From positions 992,001 to 1,056,000 of the forward strand of contig NZ_CP058986.1 in the NCBI RefSeq assembly GCF_019278525.1: a stretch of 64,000 nt of DNA. The letters run 5' to 3'. This document shows positions 50,997 through 58,794 of this stretch, piece after piece. Every line of letters begins with the position of its first letter. The stretch's first letter is position 1. A program made the translations under genes and the position numbers. The stretch comes from Polaribacter sp. HaHaR_3_91. GTDB lineage: Bacteria; Bacteroidota; Bacteroidia; Flavobacteriales; Flavobacteriaceae. The notes under the pieces are model-generated. The model did not search any database and was not told the origin of the DNA. It saw only the letters and a list, made by a program, of their open reading frames with translations.

Positions 50997-51974
50997 ATGA
51001 AGCCAGTAGAACTTATTAAACTTCCCATTAAAAATGAAATGGAACTCTTTGAAGAAAAGTTCAAGGATTCTATGTTGTCTAAAGTTCCGCTTTTAAACAG
51101 AATTACCTATTATATTGTTCGTAGAAAAGGAAAACAAATGCGACCAATGTTTGTCTTTTTAGTGGCAAAAATGGTTTCTAATGGAGGTTTCGATGAAAGA
51201 ACCTATAGAGGTGCTTCTGTAGTAGAATTGATTCATACCGCTACTTTGGTTCATGATGATGTGGTAGATGAAAGTAATAGAAGACGTGGTTTTTTCTCTG
51301 TAAATGCACTTTGGAAAAATAAAATTGCCGTTTTGGTTGGAGATTTTTTATTATCAAAAGGATTGTTGTTATCCATAGATAATGAAGATTTCGATTTGCT
51401 AAAACTAATTTCTATTGCCGTTCGTGAAATGAGCGAAGGTGAACTACTTCAGATAGAAAAAGCTAGAAAATTAGATATTACAGAAGAAGTATATTTTGAT
51501 ATCATCAGAAAAAAGACAGCAACATTAATTGCTGCTTGTTGTGGTATTGGAGCTGCTTCTGTCGGTGCAAATCAAGATTGCGTTAGAAAAATGCGAAAAT
51601 TTGGTGAGTATATTGGTATCGCGTTTCAAATTAAAGATGATTTGTTTGATTATACAGAAGCAAATATTGGGAAGCCAACAGGTATCGATATTAAAGAACA
51701 AAAGATGACCTTGCCTTTAATCTATACCTTAAATAACTGTTCTAAAAAGGAGAAAGCTTGGTTGATTAATTCTGTAAAAAAACACAACAAAAATAAAAAA
51801 CGAGTTAAAGAGGTAATTGCTTTTGTAAAAGAAAAAGGTGGTATAGAATATACAACCACCAAGATGAATGATTACAAAAACAAAGCTTTAGCTATATTAG
51901 AAGATTTCCCTACATCTCCATATAAAGACTCTTTATTAGCCATGATAGATTACGTTGTAGAACGTAAAATATAG
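50997..51974 (+). CDS. Long-chain polyprenyl diphosphate synthase
   Basis: 325 aa. The first aspartate-rich motif is HDDVVDESNRRRG (D87, D88, D91) and the second is QIKDDLFDYTE; GKQMRPMFVFL and LVGDFLLSKGL are also family hallmarks. The enzyme extends farnesyl diphosphate with isopentenyl units, most likely to the side chain of menaquinone; chain length cannot be read safely by eye. Confidence 0.94.
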   Translation: MKPVELIKLPIKNEMELFEEKFKDSMLSKVPLLNRITYYIVRRKGKQMRPMFVFLVAKMVSNGGFDERTYRGASVVELIHTATLVHDDVVDESNRRRGFFSVNALWKNKIAVLVGDFLLSKGLLLSIDNEDFDLLKLISIAVREMSEGELLQIEKARKLDITEEVYFDIIRKKTATLIAACCGIGAASVGANQDCVRKMRKFGEYIGIAFQIKDDLFDYTEANIGKPTGIDIKEQKMTLPLIYTLNNCSKKEKAWLINSVKKHNKNKKRVKEVIAFVKEKGGIEYTTTKMNDYKNKALAILEDFPTSPYKDSLLAMIDYVVERKI

Positions 51975-51996
51975 GTTAACAGACTTTAAAATTATT

Positions 51997-54405
51997 TTAA
52001 ATATTCGCTTTTAAAGAAATTACAAAGTTTCTACCTGGAGAAACAATTCCAGAACTATACGGTCTATAACGTTTGTCTGTAATGTTTTCTAATCCTGTAG
52101 AAATTAATAAATTATCTGTAAATCTATACGATGTTTTTAAGTTTAACGTAATGTAAGATGGCGAATATGGATTTCCATTTGCATCAATTGCATACATATA
52201 ATCTTTTGCTTTTTCACTGTCAGGTAAATCTTCATAAGCCACAGAACCACTATAATCTGCATATAGTTGCGCTTTTAATTTACTCGCATTATAAGTTAGG
52301 CGTGTAGAACCAAACCAAGGAGCAGCGTGTCTAGAAGGGCTTTTATCTCCATTATCTAATTCTTCTTCTCCTTTTTGATAACTAACTGTTGATGAAAATC
52401 CAATTCCACTACCAAGTTCTGCTTCAAAACCTGTCTGAAAACCATACACATGTGCATTGGCAGCATTTTGAATTGCTTGTATTGTACTTAACTCACCATC
52501 ATATAGCATTTCAGTTTCACCATTTAAAGTATAGTCTCTTTTTACCATGGCGTCTTTTAAATGGGTGTAAAATCCAGTAACTTCTAGCTTTAAATAATCA
52601 CCAAAGGTTTTTGCTACAGAAACATCTGTATTGTAAGCATATTCAGCTTTTAAATCTGGGTTAGGAACTACGACAGATCCAGGTTCAGAATCGAAAATTT
52701 TACCAACATCATCTACATTAGGAGATCGAAAAGCGGTAGAGAAATTTGTACTTAATAACCAATCTTCTTTTGGTCTAAAAACCAAACCTAAGCTACCGGT
52801 TAAAGCACCGTCATTTATATTGGCTTCTGTAAAAGGTAAAGGGTAAAAAGTAGTATCGAAAGTAGCGTTTAAGCTGTAAAAATTATAACGCAAACCAGAT
52901 TGTAAAACCCATTTTTTAGAATGGTTATATTGGTTAGAAACATAAACCCCTAAAGAAGACCAATTAGAATCTGGATATCTACTAGGTCCTGCTTGAGAAA
53001 TATTGGTATCAATATCTGTGTTTACTCCTGTAGAATTTACATCATTATAAACATATTCTGTTCCGTAAAATAATTTACTTTTTGCACTTAAGCTTTTAGA
53101 AAAATCTAAGTTGGTAGAGTAGGCATCTACTCGTTCTGTTCTTGTTTCTCTTTCATTATCATTAAAATCTCTACTAATTCTGCTTTCATCAAATTTTTGA
53201 TAGGTCAATCTTAAAGTTACATCATCATAAAATGAATTGCTTCCTTTCTTGTTGATTTCAAAATTATTCATCATCCATTTTTGTGGACCGTAGCTCCATT
53301 CTCCATAACGAGGATTTCCGTCTTTTGTTCTTAAATGTCTATCGTATCTAGAGTAACTAGAGGTTTCTGATAAGTGAAAACCATATTCAAAATTCCATTT
53401 TTCATTTGGTTTAAATCTCACTTTTTGCATCAAGTTGGTTTGTGTGTAACCCGAAGGAGTCTGAATTTTTGGATCTTTATTGGTAATTACAATATCTTCA
53501 TTGTTCTGTCTTTCAACATATACATTTCTTAAATATTCTTCCAGACCATCGCTTCCCATTCTTAAGTCGCCATAATCATTATAACTTAAACTAGTAACAA
53601 ATGCCCATTTTTTATAGCCTAGATTAAAATCTGCATGATAGGTTTTTTCTTCATTTGCAGAAGAGAATCGTGTTAAAGCATTTCCTGTAATTAGTGTTTC
53701 ATCATCTAAAGACAAACTTGGTGATAAGGTTTTAAAACTCATTACAGCACCAATAGCATCACTTCCGTAAATAACAGAACCAGGACCAAAAATGATTTCG
53801 GTTTCTTCTATGGCAAAAGGATCTAAAGAAATTACATTCTGAATATTACCAGCTCTAAAAATGGCATTATTCATTCTAACACCATCAATGGTATATAGCA
53901 ATCTGTTGGTAGCAAAACCTCTAATTAACGGACTTCCGCCTCCTTGTTGGCTTTTCTGCATAAATACTTTACCAGAAACGGTAAGCAAGTCTGCAGCCGT
54001 TTGTGTGTTCATTAATGCGATTGCCTTTGGTGATATAACAGTAACTTTAGTAGCTAAATCAGATGTTTTTTGTTTCCATTTTGTAGCAGAAATTACAATT
54101 TCATCTATTCTTAATATTGTAGGAGTTAGGTGTACTAGAAAGTTATTTTGTTTAAAAGCTTCGTAACTTTTAATTTTAGTTTTAAAACCAAGAAACCGAA
54201 CTTCCAATGTTTCCGCATTTATAAAATCACTAATATCTGCTTGTCCTTCTCCGTTTGTAGTAACATAATTATTGGTTTGTTTGTTAAATATAGTTACTTG
54301 CTCTAAAGTTTCTTTAGTCTCTTTATTTATTACTGTAAGAATTTGAGAGCTTGTAGTATAGTTTAAGAGTAAAAGGAAAAAAATAAAAGTAATTTTTTTA
54401 ATCAT
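51997..54405 (-). CDS. TonB-dependent outer-membrane receptor
   Basis: 802 aa from MIKKITFIFFLLLLNYTTSS, a signal peptide; an earlier ATG adds ten residues that would spoil it. A CarboxypepD-like domain (about 22-100) precedes the plug domain with GSPLIRGFATNRLLYTIDG and FGPGSVIYGSDAIGAVMSF, then the 22-strand barrel ending RNFVISLKANI. The plug pattern resembles heme/copper or vitamin-type receptors, but substrate cannot be assigned. No SusD partner is adjacent. A perfect palindrome lies in front of its start. Confidence 0.93.
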   Translation of the reverse strand: MIKKITFIFFLLLLNYTTSSQILTVINKETKETLEQVTIFNKQTNNYVTTNGEGQADISDFINAETLEVRFLGFKTKIKSYEAFKQNNFLVHLTPTILRIDEIVISATKWKQKTSDLATKVTVISPKAIALMNTQTAADLLTVSGKVFMQKSQQGGGSPLIRGFATNRLLYTIDGVRMNNAIFRAGNIQNVISLDPFAIEETEIIFGPGSVIYGSDAIGAVMSFKTLSPSLSLDDETLITGNALTRFSSANEEKTYHADFNLGYKKWAFVTSLSYNDYGDLRMGSDGLEEYLRNVYVERQNNEDIVITNKDPKIQTPSGYTQTNLMQKVRFKPNEKWNFEYGFHLSETSSYSRYDRHLRTKDGNPRYGEWSYGPQKWMMNNFEINKKGSNSFYDDVTLRLTYQKFDESRISRDFNDNERETRTERVDAYSTNLDFSKSLSAKSKLFYGTEYVYNDVNSTGVNTDIDTNISQAGPSRYPDSNWSSLGVYVSNQYNHSKKWVLQSGLRYNFYSLNATFDTTFYPLPFTEANINDGALTGSLGLVFRPKEDWLLSTNFSTAFRSPNVDDVGKIFDSEPGSVVVPNPDLKAEYAYNTDVSVAKTFGDYLKLEVTGFYTHLKDAMVKRDYTLNGETEMLYDGELSTIQAIQNAANAHVYGFQTGFEAELGSGIGFSSTVSYQKGEEELDNGDKSPSRHAAPWFGSTRLTYNASKLKAQLYADYSGSVAYEDLPDSEKAKDYMYAIDANGNPYSPSYITLNLKTSYRFTDNLLISTGLENITDKRYRPYSSGIVSPGRNFVISLKANI

Positions 54406-54421
54406 TTCTAGGTTTTTGGTG

Positions 54422-54448
54422 TTGATAAATCTCAAGGTTATTTATCAA
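54422..54448. promoter_or_regulatory. Palindromic operator in front of the TonB receptor gene
   Basis: TTGATAAAT-N9-ATTTATCAA, perfect 9-bp arms, 17 bases before the receptor ATG. The minus-strand TAACCTTG in its centre could be a variant -7 box, so binding would block transcription. The sequence does not match the classic Fur box. Confidence 0.5.
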
Positions 54449-54483
54449 TAATCATGCCTAATGAAGTTGGTATTACAATAATT

Positions 54484-56001
54484 TTAAGATTTCATTAACA
54501 CTATTAATTCATCTACAAAATCTCTAGAATTAGATAATCTTGGTACTTTATGTTGGCCTCCTAATTTGTTCTTTTGTTTTAGCCATTTGTAGAATAAACC
54601 TTCTTCTGCTTGGTGTACTTTTGGCGCCATTAAAGTGATGTTTAAATAGCGTTTAGCTTCATAATCTGAGTTGATAGATTTTAATGCATTGTCTAAAATT
54701 TCAGAAAAATAACCCATAGAATCTGGTTTTTTAGTAAACTCGATTACCCATTCATGACCACCTTTTTCTTTACCTTCCATAAAAATAGGGCCCACAGTAT
54801 AATCTGCAATGGTAGCAGTTGTTTTTTCGCAGGCTAATTTTAAAGCATCTTCTACGTTTTCTATATTTAATTCTTCACCAAAAACGTTTATATAATGTTT
54901 TGTTCTACCTGTAATTTTAATTCTATATGGTTCTAAAGAAGTAAAACGAATGGTGTCTCCAATCAAATAACGCCAAAGACCTCCGTTTGTAGTAATAATT
55001 AAAGCGTAATCGATGTCTTTTTTTACATCAGCAAGTGTAATCGTTTTAGAATTTTCTCCTTTATAATCACTCATCGGAATAAACTCATAGAAAATTCCGT
55101 AGTCTAGCATTAACAACAATTCTTTGGAATTATTTCTATCTTGAATCGCAAAAAAACCTTCTGAAGCATTGTAAATTTCGTAGTACTTAAAACTATCTTT
55201 TGGTATAATTTTTTTATACTGTTCTCTATAAGGATTAAAGTTTACGCCTCCGTGAAAGTAGACTTCTAGGTTTGGCCAAACTTGTAGAATATTATCTTTT
55301 CCAGAACGTTCTAAAACTCGGTTTAGCAAAACTAACATCCAACTTGGTACACCTGCTAAACTTGTAATATCTTCATCGATGGTTTCATCAATAATAGCAT
55401 CCATTTTTGTTTCCCAATCGCTCATTAAAGCAACTTCTTGACTAGGAGCAGAGCTAAAATCTGCCCAAAAAGGCATGTTTTCTATAATAATTGCAGACAA
55501 ATCTCCAAAATAAGAATTGTTGTCTTGGTACACGTCAGAACTTCCGCCCAAGCGTAATCCTTTTCCAGTAAAAAGCTGAGTATCTTCATTATTATTAATG
55601 TATAAACACAACATGTCTTTACCAGCTTTCATGTGGCAATATTCTAAAGCTTCATCAGAAACAGGAATAAATTTACTTTTGGCGTTGGTGGTTCCGCTAC
55701 TTTTTGCAAACCATTTAATGTCTGTTGGCCAAAATAAATTTTGTTCCCCTTTTCTACACCTTTCTATTAAAGGTTCAAAAGTTTCATATTTCTGAATAGG
55801 AACATTTCTTGTGAAATCTGTATGATTTTTTATCTGAGCAAAGTTCTTTTCTTTTCCAAATTTTGTGTTTTTAGCAGTATGAACAAGTTTTAAAAGTAAT
55901 TCATCTTGTACATCAATGGGGTATTTTAAAAACAGTTCTATTTGATGTTTACGTTTCTTTAAAAACCAAGAAATTATAGAATTGATAATTTGAAAAGCCA
56001 T
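54484..56001 (-). CDS. GH3 family adenylating/acyltransferase-like protein
   Basis: 505 aa. Bacterial GH3 proteins belong to the ANL adenylating superfamily: an ATP-binding AKSSGTTNAKSKFIPVS loop, YNASEGFFAIQ and the LWRYLIGDTIRFT segment with GRTKHYINVFGEEL are the corresponding motifs here. In plants the family conjugates hormones with amino acids; the bacterial substrate is unknown. It lies 48 bases upstream of the TonB receptor on the same strand, which may or may not be transcribed together given the palindrome. Confidence 0.92.
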   Translation of the reverse strand: MAFQIINSIISWFLKKRKHQIELFLKYPIDVQDELLLKLVHTAKNTKFGKEKNFAQIKNHTDFTRNVPIQKYETFEPLIERCRKGEQNLFWPTDIKWFAKSSGTTNAKSKFIPVSDEALEYCHMKAGKDMLCLYINNNEDTQLFTGKGLRLGGSSDVYQDNNSYFGDLSAIIIENMPFWADFSSAPSQEVALMSDWETKMDAIIDETIDEDITSLAGVPSWMLVLLNRVLERSGKDNILQVWPNLEVYFHGGVNFNPYREQYKKIIPKDSFKYYEIYNASEGFFAIQDRNNSKELLLMLDYGIFYEFIPMSDYKGENSKTITLADVKKDIDYALIITTNGGLWRYLIGDTIRFTSLEPYRIKITGRTKHYINVFGEELNIENVEDALKLACEKTTATIADYTVGPIFMEGKEKGGHEWVIEFTKKPDSMGYFSEILDNALKSINSDYEAKRYLNITLMAPKVHQAEEGLFYKWLKQKNKLGGQHKVPRLSNSRDFVDELIVLMKS

Positions 56002-56082
56002 AGAAATTCGTAAGTTTGTTTAGAATGATTTTAGAACAAATATTGTTTTAAAACCGAAGTTTAAAAATACAAAATTTGTGCG

Positions 56083-56874
56083 ATGATTTACCAAGGAGTT
56101 TTAAAAAAAATGATGACCGAAAATGCAGCTGAAATTCTGTATTATTTAGACATGAAAACTGATTTTATAAACATGAATCAGTTAATAAATAAAGAGATAA
56201 CTATCCGTTTTGTAACATACGAATGTTTAAATTGTCATTTAGAAAAGAAAATTTATAGACAAGGTTTTTGTAAGTCTTGTTTTTTCGAAATCCCGAGTGC
56301 GGCAGATTGGATTATGAAACCAGAATTAAGTAAAGCACATTTAGGTATCGAAGATAGAGATTTGGCTTACGAGCAAGCGATGCAATTAAAACCACATATT
56401 GTATACTTGGCAAATTCTAGCAACGTAAAAGTTGGAGTTACAAGAAAACAACAAGTTCCAACCCGTTGGATCGATCAAGGAGCACATGAAGCAATTGAAA
56501 TACTAGAAGCCCCAAATCGTTATTTAGCAGGAATTACCGAGGTTGCTTTAAAAGAGTATGTTGCAGATAAGACCAATTGGCGTAAAATGCTAAAAAATGA
56601 TATTGAAGATGTAGATTTGGTAGCTTGGCGCGATAAATTAAAAGAGTTTATCCCAGAAGAAGCAAAGGCATATTTTATTGAAAATAATTCTGAAACACAT
56701 ATCAATTTTCCGGTGATAAAATACCCTGTAAAACCAAAAAGTTTAAACCTGATTAAAACACCAACTTATACAGGGACTTTAGTGGGAATAAAAGGGCAGT
56801 ATTTAATTTTTGAAGATGAAACCGTTTTTAATGTAAGAAGTAATGAAGGTTTGGTGGTTTCAATAGAAGTATAA
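56083..56874 (+). CDS. DUF2797 family protein with zinc-binding cysteine pairs
   Basis: 263 aa. Residues about 47-68 contain ECLNCHLEKKIYRQGFCKSC, two CxxC pairs suited to a zinc ribbon. IVYLANSSNVKVGVTRKQQV and PTRWIDQGA show the DUF2797 pattern, which resembles a GIY-YIG-like fold; the function is unknown. It is divergent from GH3 and followed by the gamma-carbonic anhydrase gene. Confidence 0.9.
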   Translation: MIYQGVLKKMMTENAAEILYYLDMKTDFINMNQLINKEITIRFVTYECLNCHLEKKIYRQGFCKSCFFEIPSAADWIMKPELSKAHLGIEDRDLAYEQAMQLKPHIVYLANSSNVKVGVTRKQQVPTRWIDQGAHEAIEILEAPNRYLAGITEVALKEYVADKTNWRKMLKNDIEDVDLVAWRDKLKEFIPEEAKAYFIENNSETHINFPVIKYPVKPKSLNLIKTPTYTGTLVGIKGQYLIFEDETVFNVRSNEGLVVSIEV

Positions 56875-56948
56875 CTTCTGTTTTCTCCGAGAAATTAGAT
56901 GTAATCCAACGTTATAATACTAAAAAATACAATTTAAATTTATAAATT

Positions 56949-57464
56949 ATGGCAATTATAAAAGCAGTAAGAGGAAATCATCCGCAAATACCAGAAGATT
57001 GTTACGTAGCAGAAAATGCGACAATTGTTGGTGAAGTTTCTCTAGGAAAGGAATGTAGTATTTGGTTTAACGCAGTGCTAAGAGGCGATGTACATTTCAT
57101 AAAAATTGGTAACAAAGTCAATATTCAAGATGGTGCGGTAATCCATGCAACGTATCAAAAATCACCTACAACAATTGGCAATAATGTGTCTATTGGGCAT
57201 AATGCAATTGTGCACGGTTGCACAATTCACGATAATGTTTTGGTAGGTATGGGGGCTATTATTATGGACGATTGTGTGGTGGAATCTAATTCAATTATTG
57301 CTGCAGGTGCAGTAGTTACTAAGAATACCCGAGTAGAAAGCGGAAGTATTTATGCAGGAGTTCCGGCTAAAAAAGTAAAAGATATTTCGCAAGAATTAAT
57401 TTCTGGTGAAATTGATAGAATAGCTAATAATTATTTAAAATATTCTAGTTGGTTTAAAGAATAA
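56949..57464 (+). CDS. Gamma-carbonic anhydrase-like hexapeptide-repeat protein
   Basis: 171 aa. Left-handed beta-helix repeats (for example ATIVGEVSLGKECSIWFNA) carry histidines at the positions of the gamma-class zinc ligands: H in VIHATYQ, and two in IGHNAIVHGC. The trimeric family includes Cam, YrdA and PaaY; catalytic activity is likely but not certain. Length is normal. Confidence 0.92.
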   Translation: MAIIKAVRGNHPQIPEDCYVAENATIVGEVSLGKECSIWFNAVLRGDVHFIKIGNKVNIQDGAVIHATYQKSPTTIGNNVSIGHNAIVHGCTIHDNVLVGMGAIIMDDCVVESNSIIAAGAVVTKNTRVESGSIYAGVPAKKVKDISQELISGEIDRIANNYLKYSSWFKE

Positions 57465-57473
57465 GATTTGGGA

Positions 57474-57556
57474 GTTACACAAGGTCGGGCTTTCTCTACT
57501 CGCTTTTTTTGAAAACACAAAAAAGAGCTCAAACAAACCGTTCTATCCCTAACGCA
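57474..57556. repeat. Dispersed hairpin repeat, forward orientation
   Basis: GTTACACAAGGTCGGGCTTTC flank, central TTTTTTTG/CAAAAAA pair, end CCCTAACGC. Aligned by eye with the copies at 49717 and (reverse) 46325. Confidence 0.65.
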
Positions 57557-57578
57557 AAACCAATTCGTTATAAAAACA

Positions 57579-57612
57579 AAAACCCGATTTCAATTAAGAA
57601 ATCGGGTTTTTT
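57579..57612. terminator. Bidirectional terminator between gamma-CA and Spy-like genes
   Basis: AAAACCCGATTTC-AATTAA-GAAATCGGGTTTT hairpin with T residues on both strands; lies between converging transcripts. Confidence 0.83.
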
Positions 57613-57661
57613 CAATCAACTAATCAACCAAAACTAGTTTACTTTTATTTTTTAAGATCTA

Positions 57662-58114
57662 TCACCTCTTTGATCTTTTAGATCCTTTTTTTTCTTTTGT
57701 TTTATGCATTGCCATTTTACTTCTGTTTTTATGCATTTTTTCAAACTTGTCAAATTGCTCTTTGCTTAAGATGTCTTTCATACGGTTTTTCATTGCAATC
57801 TTGTCATCTAATCGTTTGTTTTGCATTGCAAACATTTCATCTGCCGTTGGTCTTTTTTTATCTTTTCTGTCAGCTTTTCTTTCTGCCATTGCAGCTTGCC
57901 TTTCTGCCATTTTAGCCATTAAAATAGGCTTAATTTGGTTTTGTTGTTTTTCAGATAAATCTAGAGTCAATGTCATTTTTTTAACTGCTAAAGTAGCGTG
58001 TTGTTCTGCTGTTAATTTAGAGTCTCTTCCTCCATTTCCTCCTCTTTTTTTCTGTGCTTGTGTAGTAAATGTTACTGCAAATACTAATACTAAGATGTTT
58101 GCTAATTTTTTCAT
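57662..58114 (-). CDS. Periplasmic Spy/CpxP-like helical protein, copy 1
   Basis: 150 aa. A signal peptide (1-20, ending TTQAQ) is followed by a helical domain with LSEKQQNQIKPILMAKMAERQ and LSKEQFDKFEKM, the LTxxQ-like pattern of Spy/CpxP (and DUF4890-type) envelope stress chaperones. The C-terminus is very basic (KKGSKRSKR). It is paralogous to the next gene at 58292 in sequence, leader and promoter. Likely controlled by an ECF sigma factor through the conserved upstream motif. Confidence 0.87.
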   Translation of the reverse strand: MKKLANILVLVFAVTFTTQAQKKRGGNGGRDSKLTAEQHATLAVKKMTLTLDLSEKQQNQIKPILMAKMAERQAAMAERKADRKDKKRPTADEMFAMQNKRLDDKIAMKNRMKDILSKEQFDKFEKMHKNRSKMAMHKTKEKKGSKRSKR

Positions 58115-58151
58115 ATTTTTATAATTTTAATGTTTTTATGTATACTTCTTT

Positions 58152-58175
58152 GACCCATAAAAACTAGAAAGGTTT
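58152..58175 (-). promoter_or_regulatory. ECF-type promoter, Spy-like copy 1
   Basis: On the minus strand AAACCTTT (58175-58168), 13 bases, GTC (58154-58152), 38 bases before the ATG. The AAC-N17-GTC spacing is that of ECF sigma promoters. The same arrangement and distance recur at copy 2. Confidence 0.6.
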
Positions 58176-58230
58176 AATGTAAATTTTTGTTTAACAAGTC
58201 TTTAACATTAGTTTAGTGTTGTAAAAGTAA

Positions 58231-58262
58231 AAACTCGGCCCATAAAGAAACCGAGTTTTTTA
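58231..58262. terminator. Terminator of Spy-like copy 2
   Basis: AAACTCGG ... CCGAGTTT hairpin with a 12-base loop; T residues follow on both strands. Confidence 0.78.
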
Positions 58263-58291
58263 ATAACCTAATCAACCAAAACTAGTTATTC

Positions 58292-58693
58292 TTAATTTTT
58301 TTTCTTTTTACCTTTCTTTTCAGTATTTCCTTTTTTCTCATTAGCCATTGCTTCAAATTTAGCAAATTGCTCTTTGTCTAAAATACTTTCCATTTTAGTG
58401 TTAAAAGCAGCAGCTTTTTCTTTTCTTTCTGCATTTAATTGTTGGCGTTCTTCTTTACTAGGTTTTTCTCCAGAATCTTGTAGAGCTTTCCTTTTTTCCA
58501 TAGAGGCTTGTCTATCTGCCATCTGTTCTTCTAATAAAGGTTTAATCTCATTTTGCTGATCTGCAGTTAAATTCAAATCTATTGTCATTTTTTTCAACAT
58601 CTTTTCAGTAGAAGGTTTTCCTCCTTTTTTTTGCGCTTGCGCAGTAAATGTAAAAGCAATTACAAGTACTAAAATAGTTACTATGTTTTTCAT
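58292..58693 (-). CDS. Periplasmic Spy/CpxP-like helical protein, copy 2
   Basis: 133 aa. Signal peptide MKNIVTILVLVIAFTFTAQA, then helices with LTADQQNEIKPLLEEQMADRQ and LDKEQFAKFEAM. It has clear one-to-one similarity to the 57662 protein, so the pair arose by tandem duplication; its 3' flank (AATCAACCAAAACTAGTT) is shared as well. It is divergent from the MscS gene. Role as envelope-stress chaperone is inferred from the fold pattern. Confidence 0.87.
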   Translation of the reverse strand: MKNIVTILVLVIAFTFTAQAQKKGGKPSTEKMLKKMTIDLNLTADQQNEIKPLLEEQMADRQASMEKRKALQDSGEKPSKEERQQLNAERKEKAAAFNTKMESILDKEQFAKFEAMANEKKGNTEKKGKKKKN

Positions 58694-58730
58694 TGTTTTT
58701 TTGTTTTGTTATTTTTAATTACGCTTCTTG

Positions 58731-58754
58731 GACTCATAAAAAATGAAAAGGTTT
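58731..58754 (-). promoter_or_regulatory. ECF-type promoter, Spy-like copy 2
   Basis: Minus strand AAACCTTT (58754-58747), 13 bases, GTC (58733-58731), 38 bases before the ATG; identical spacing to copy 1, with TTTTTATG before and AAGAAG after the GTC conserved. Confidence 0.6.
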
Positions 58755-58794
58755 AAATTTGCATTTCTGTTTAATGTATTTTTAAGAAATAAAT

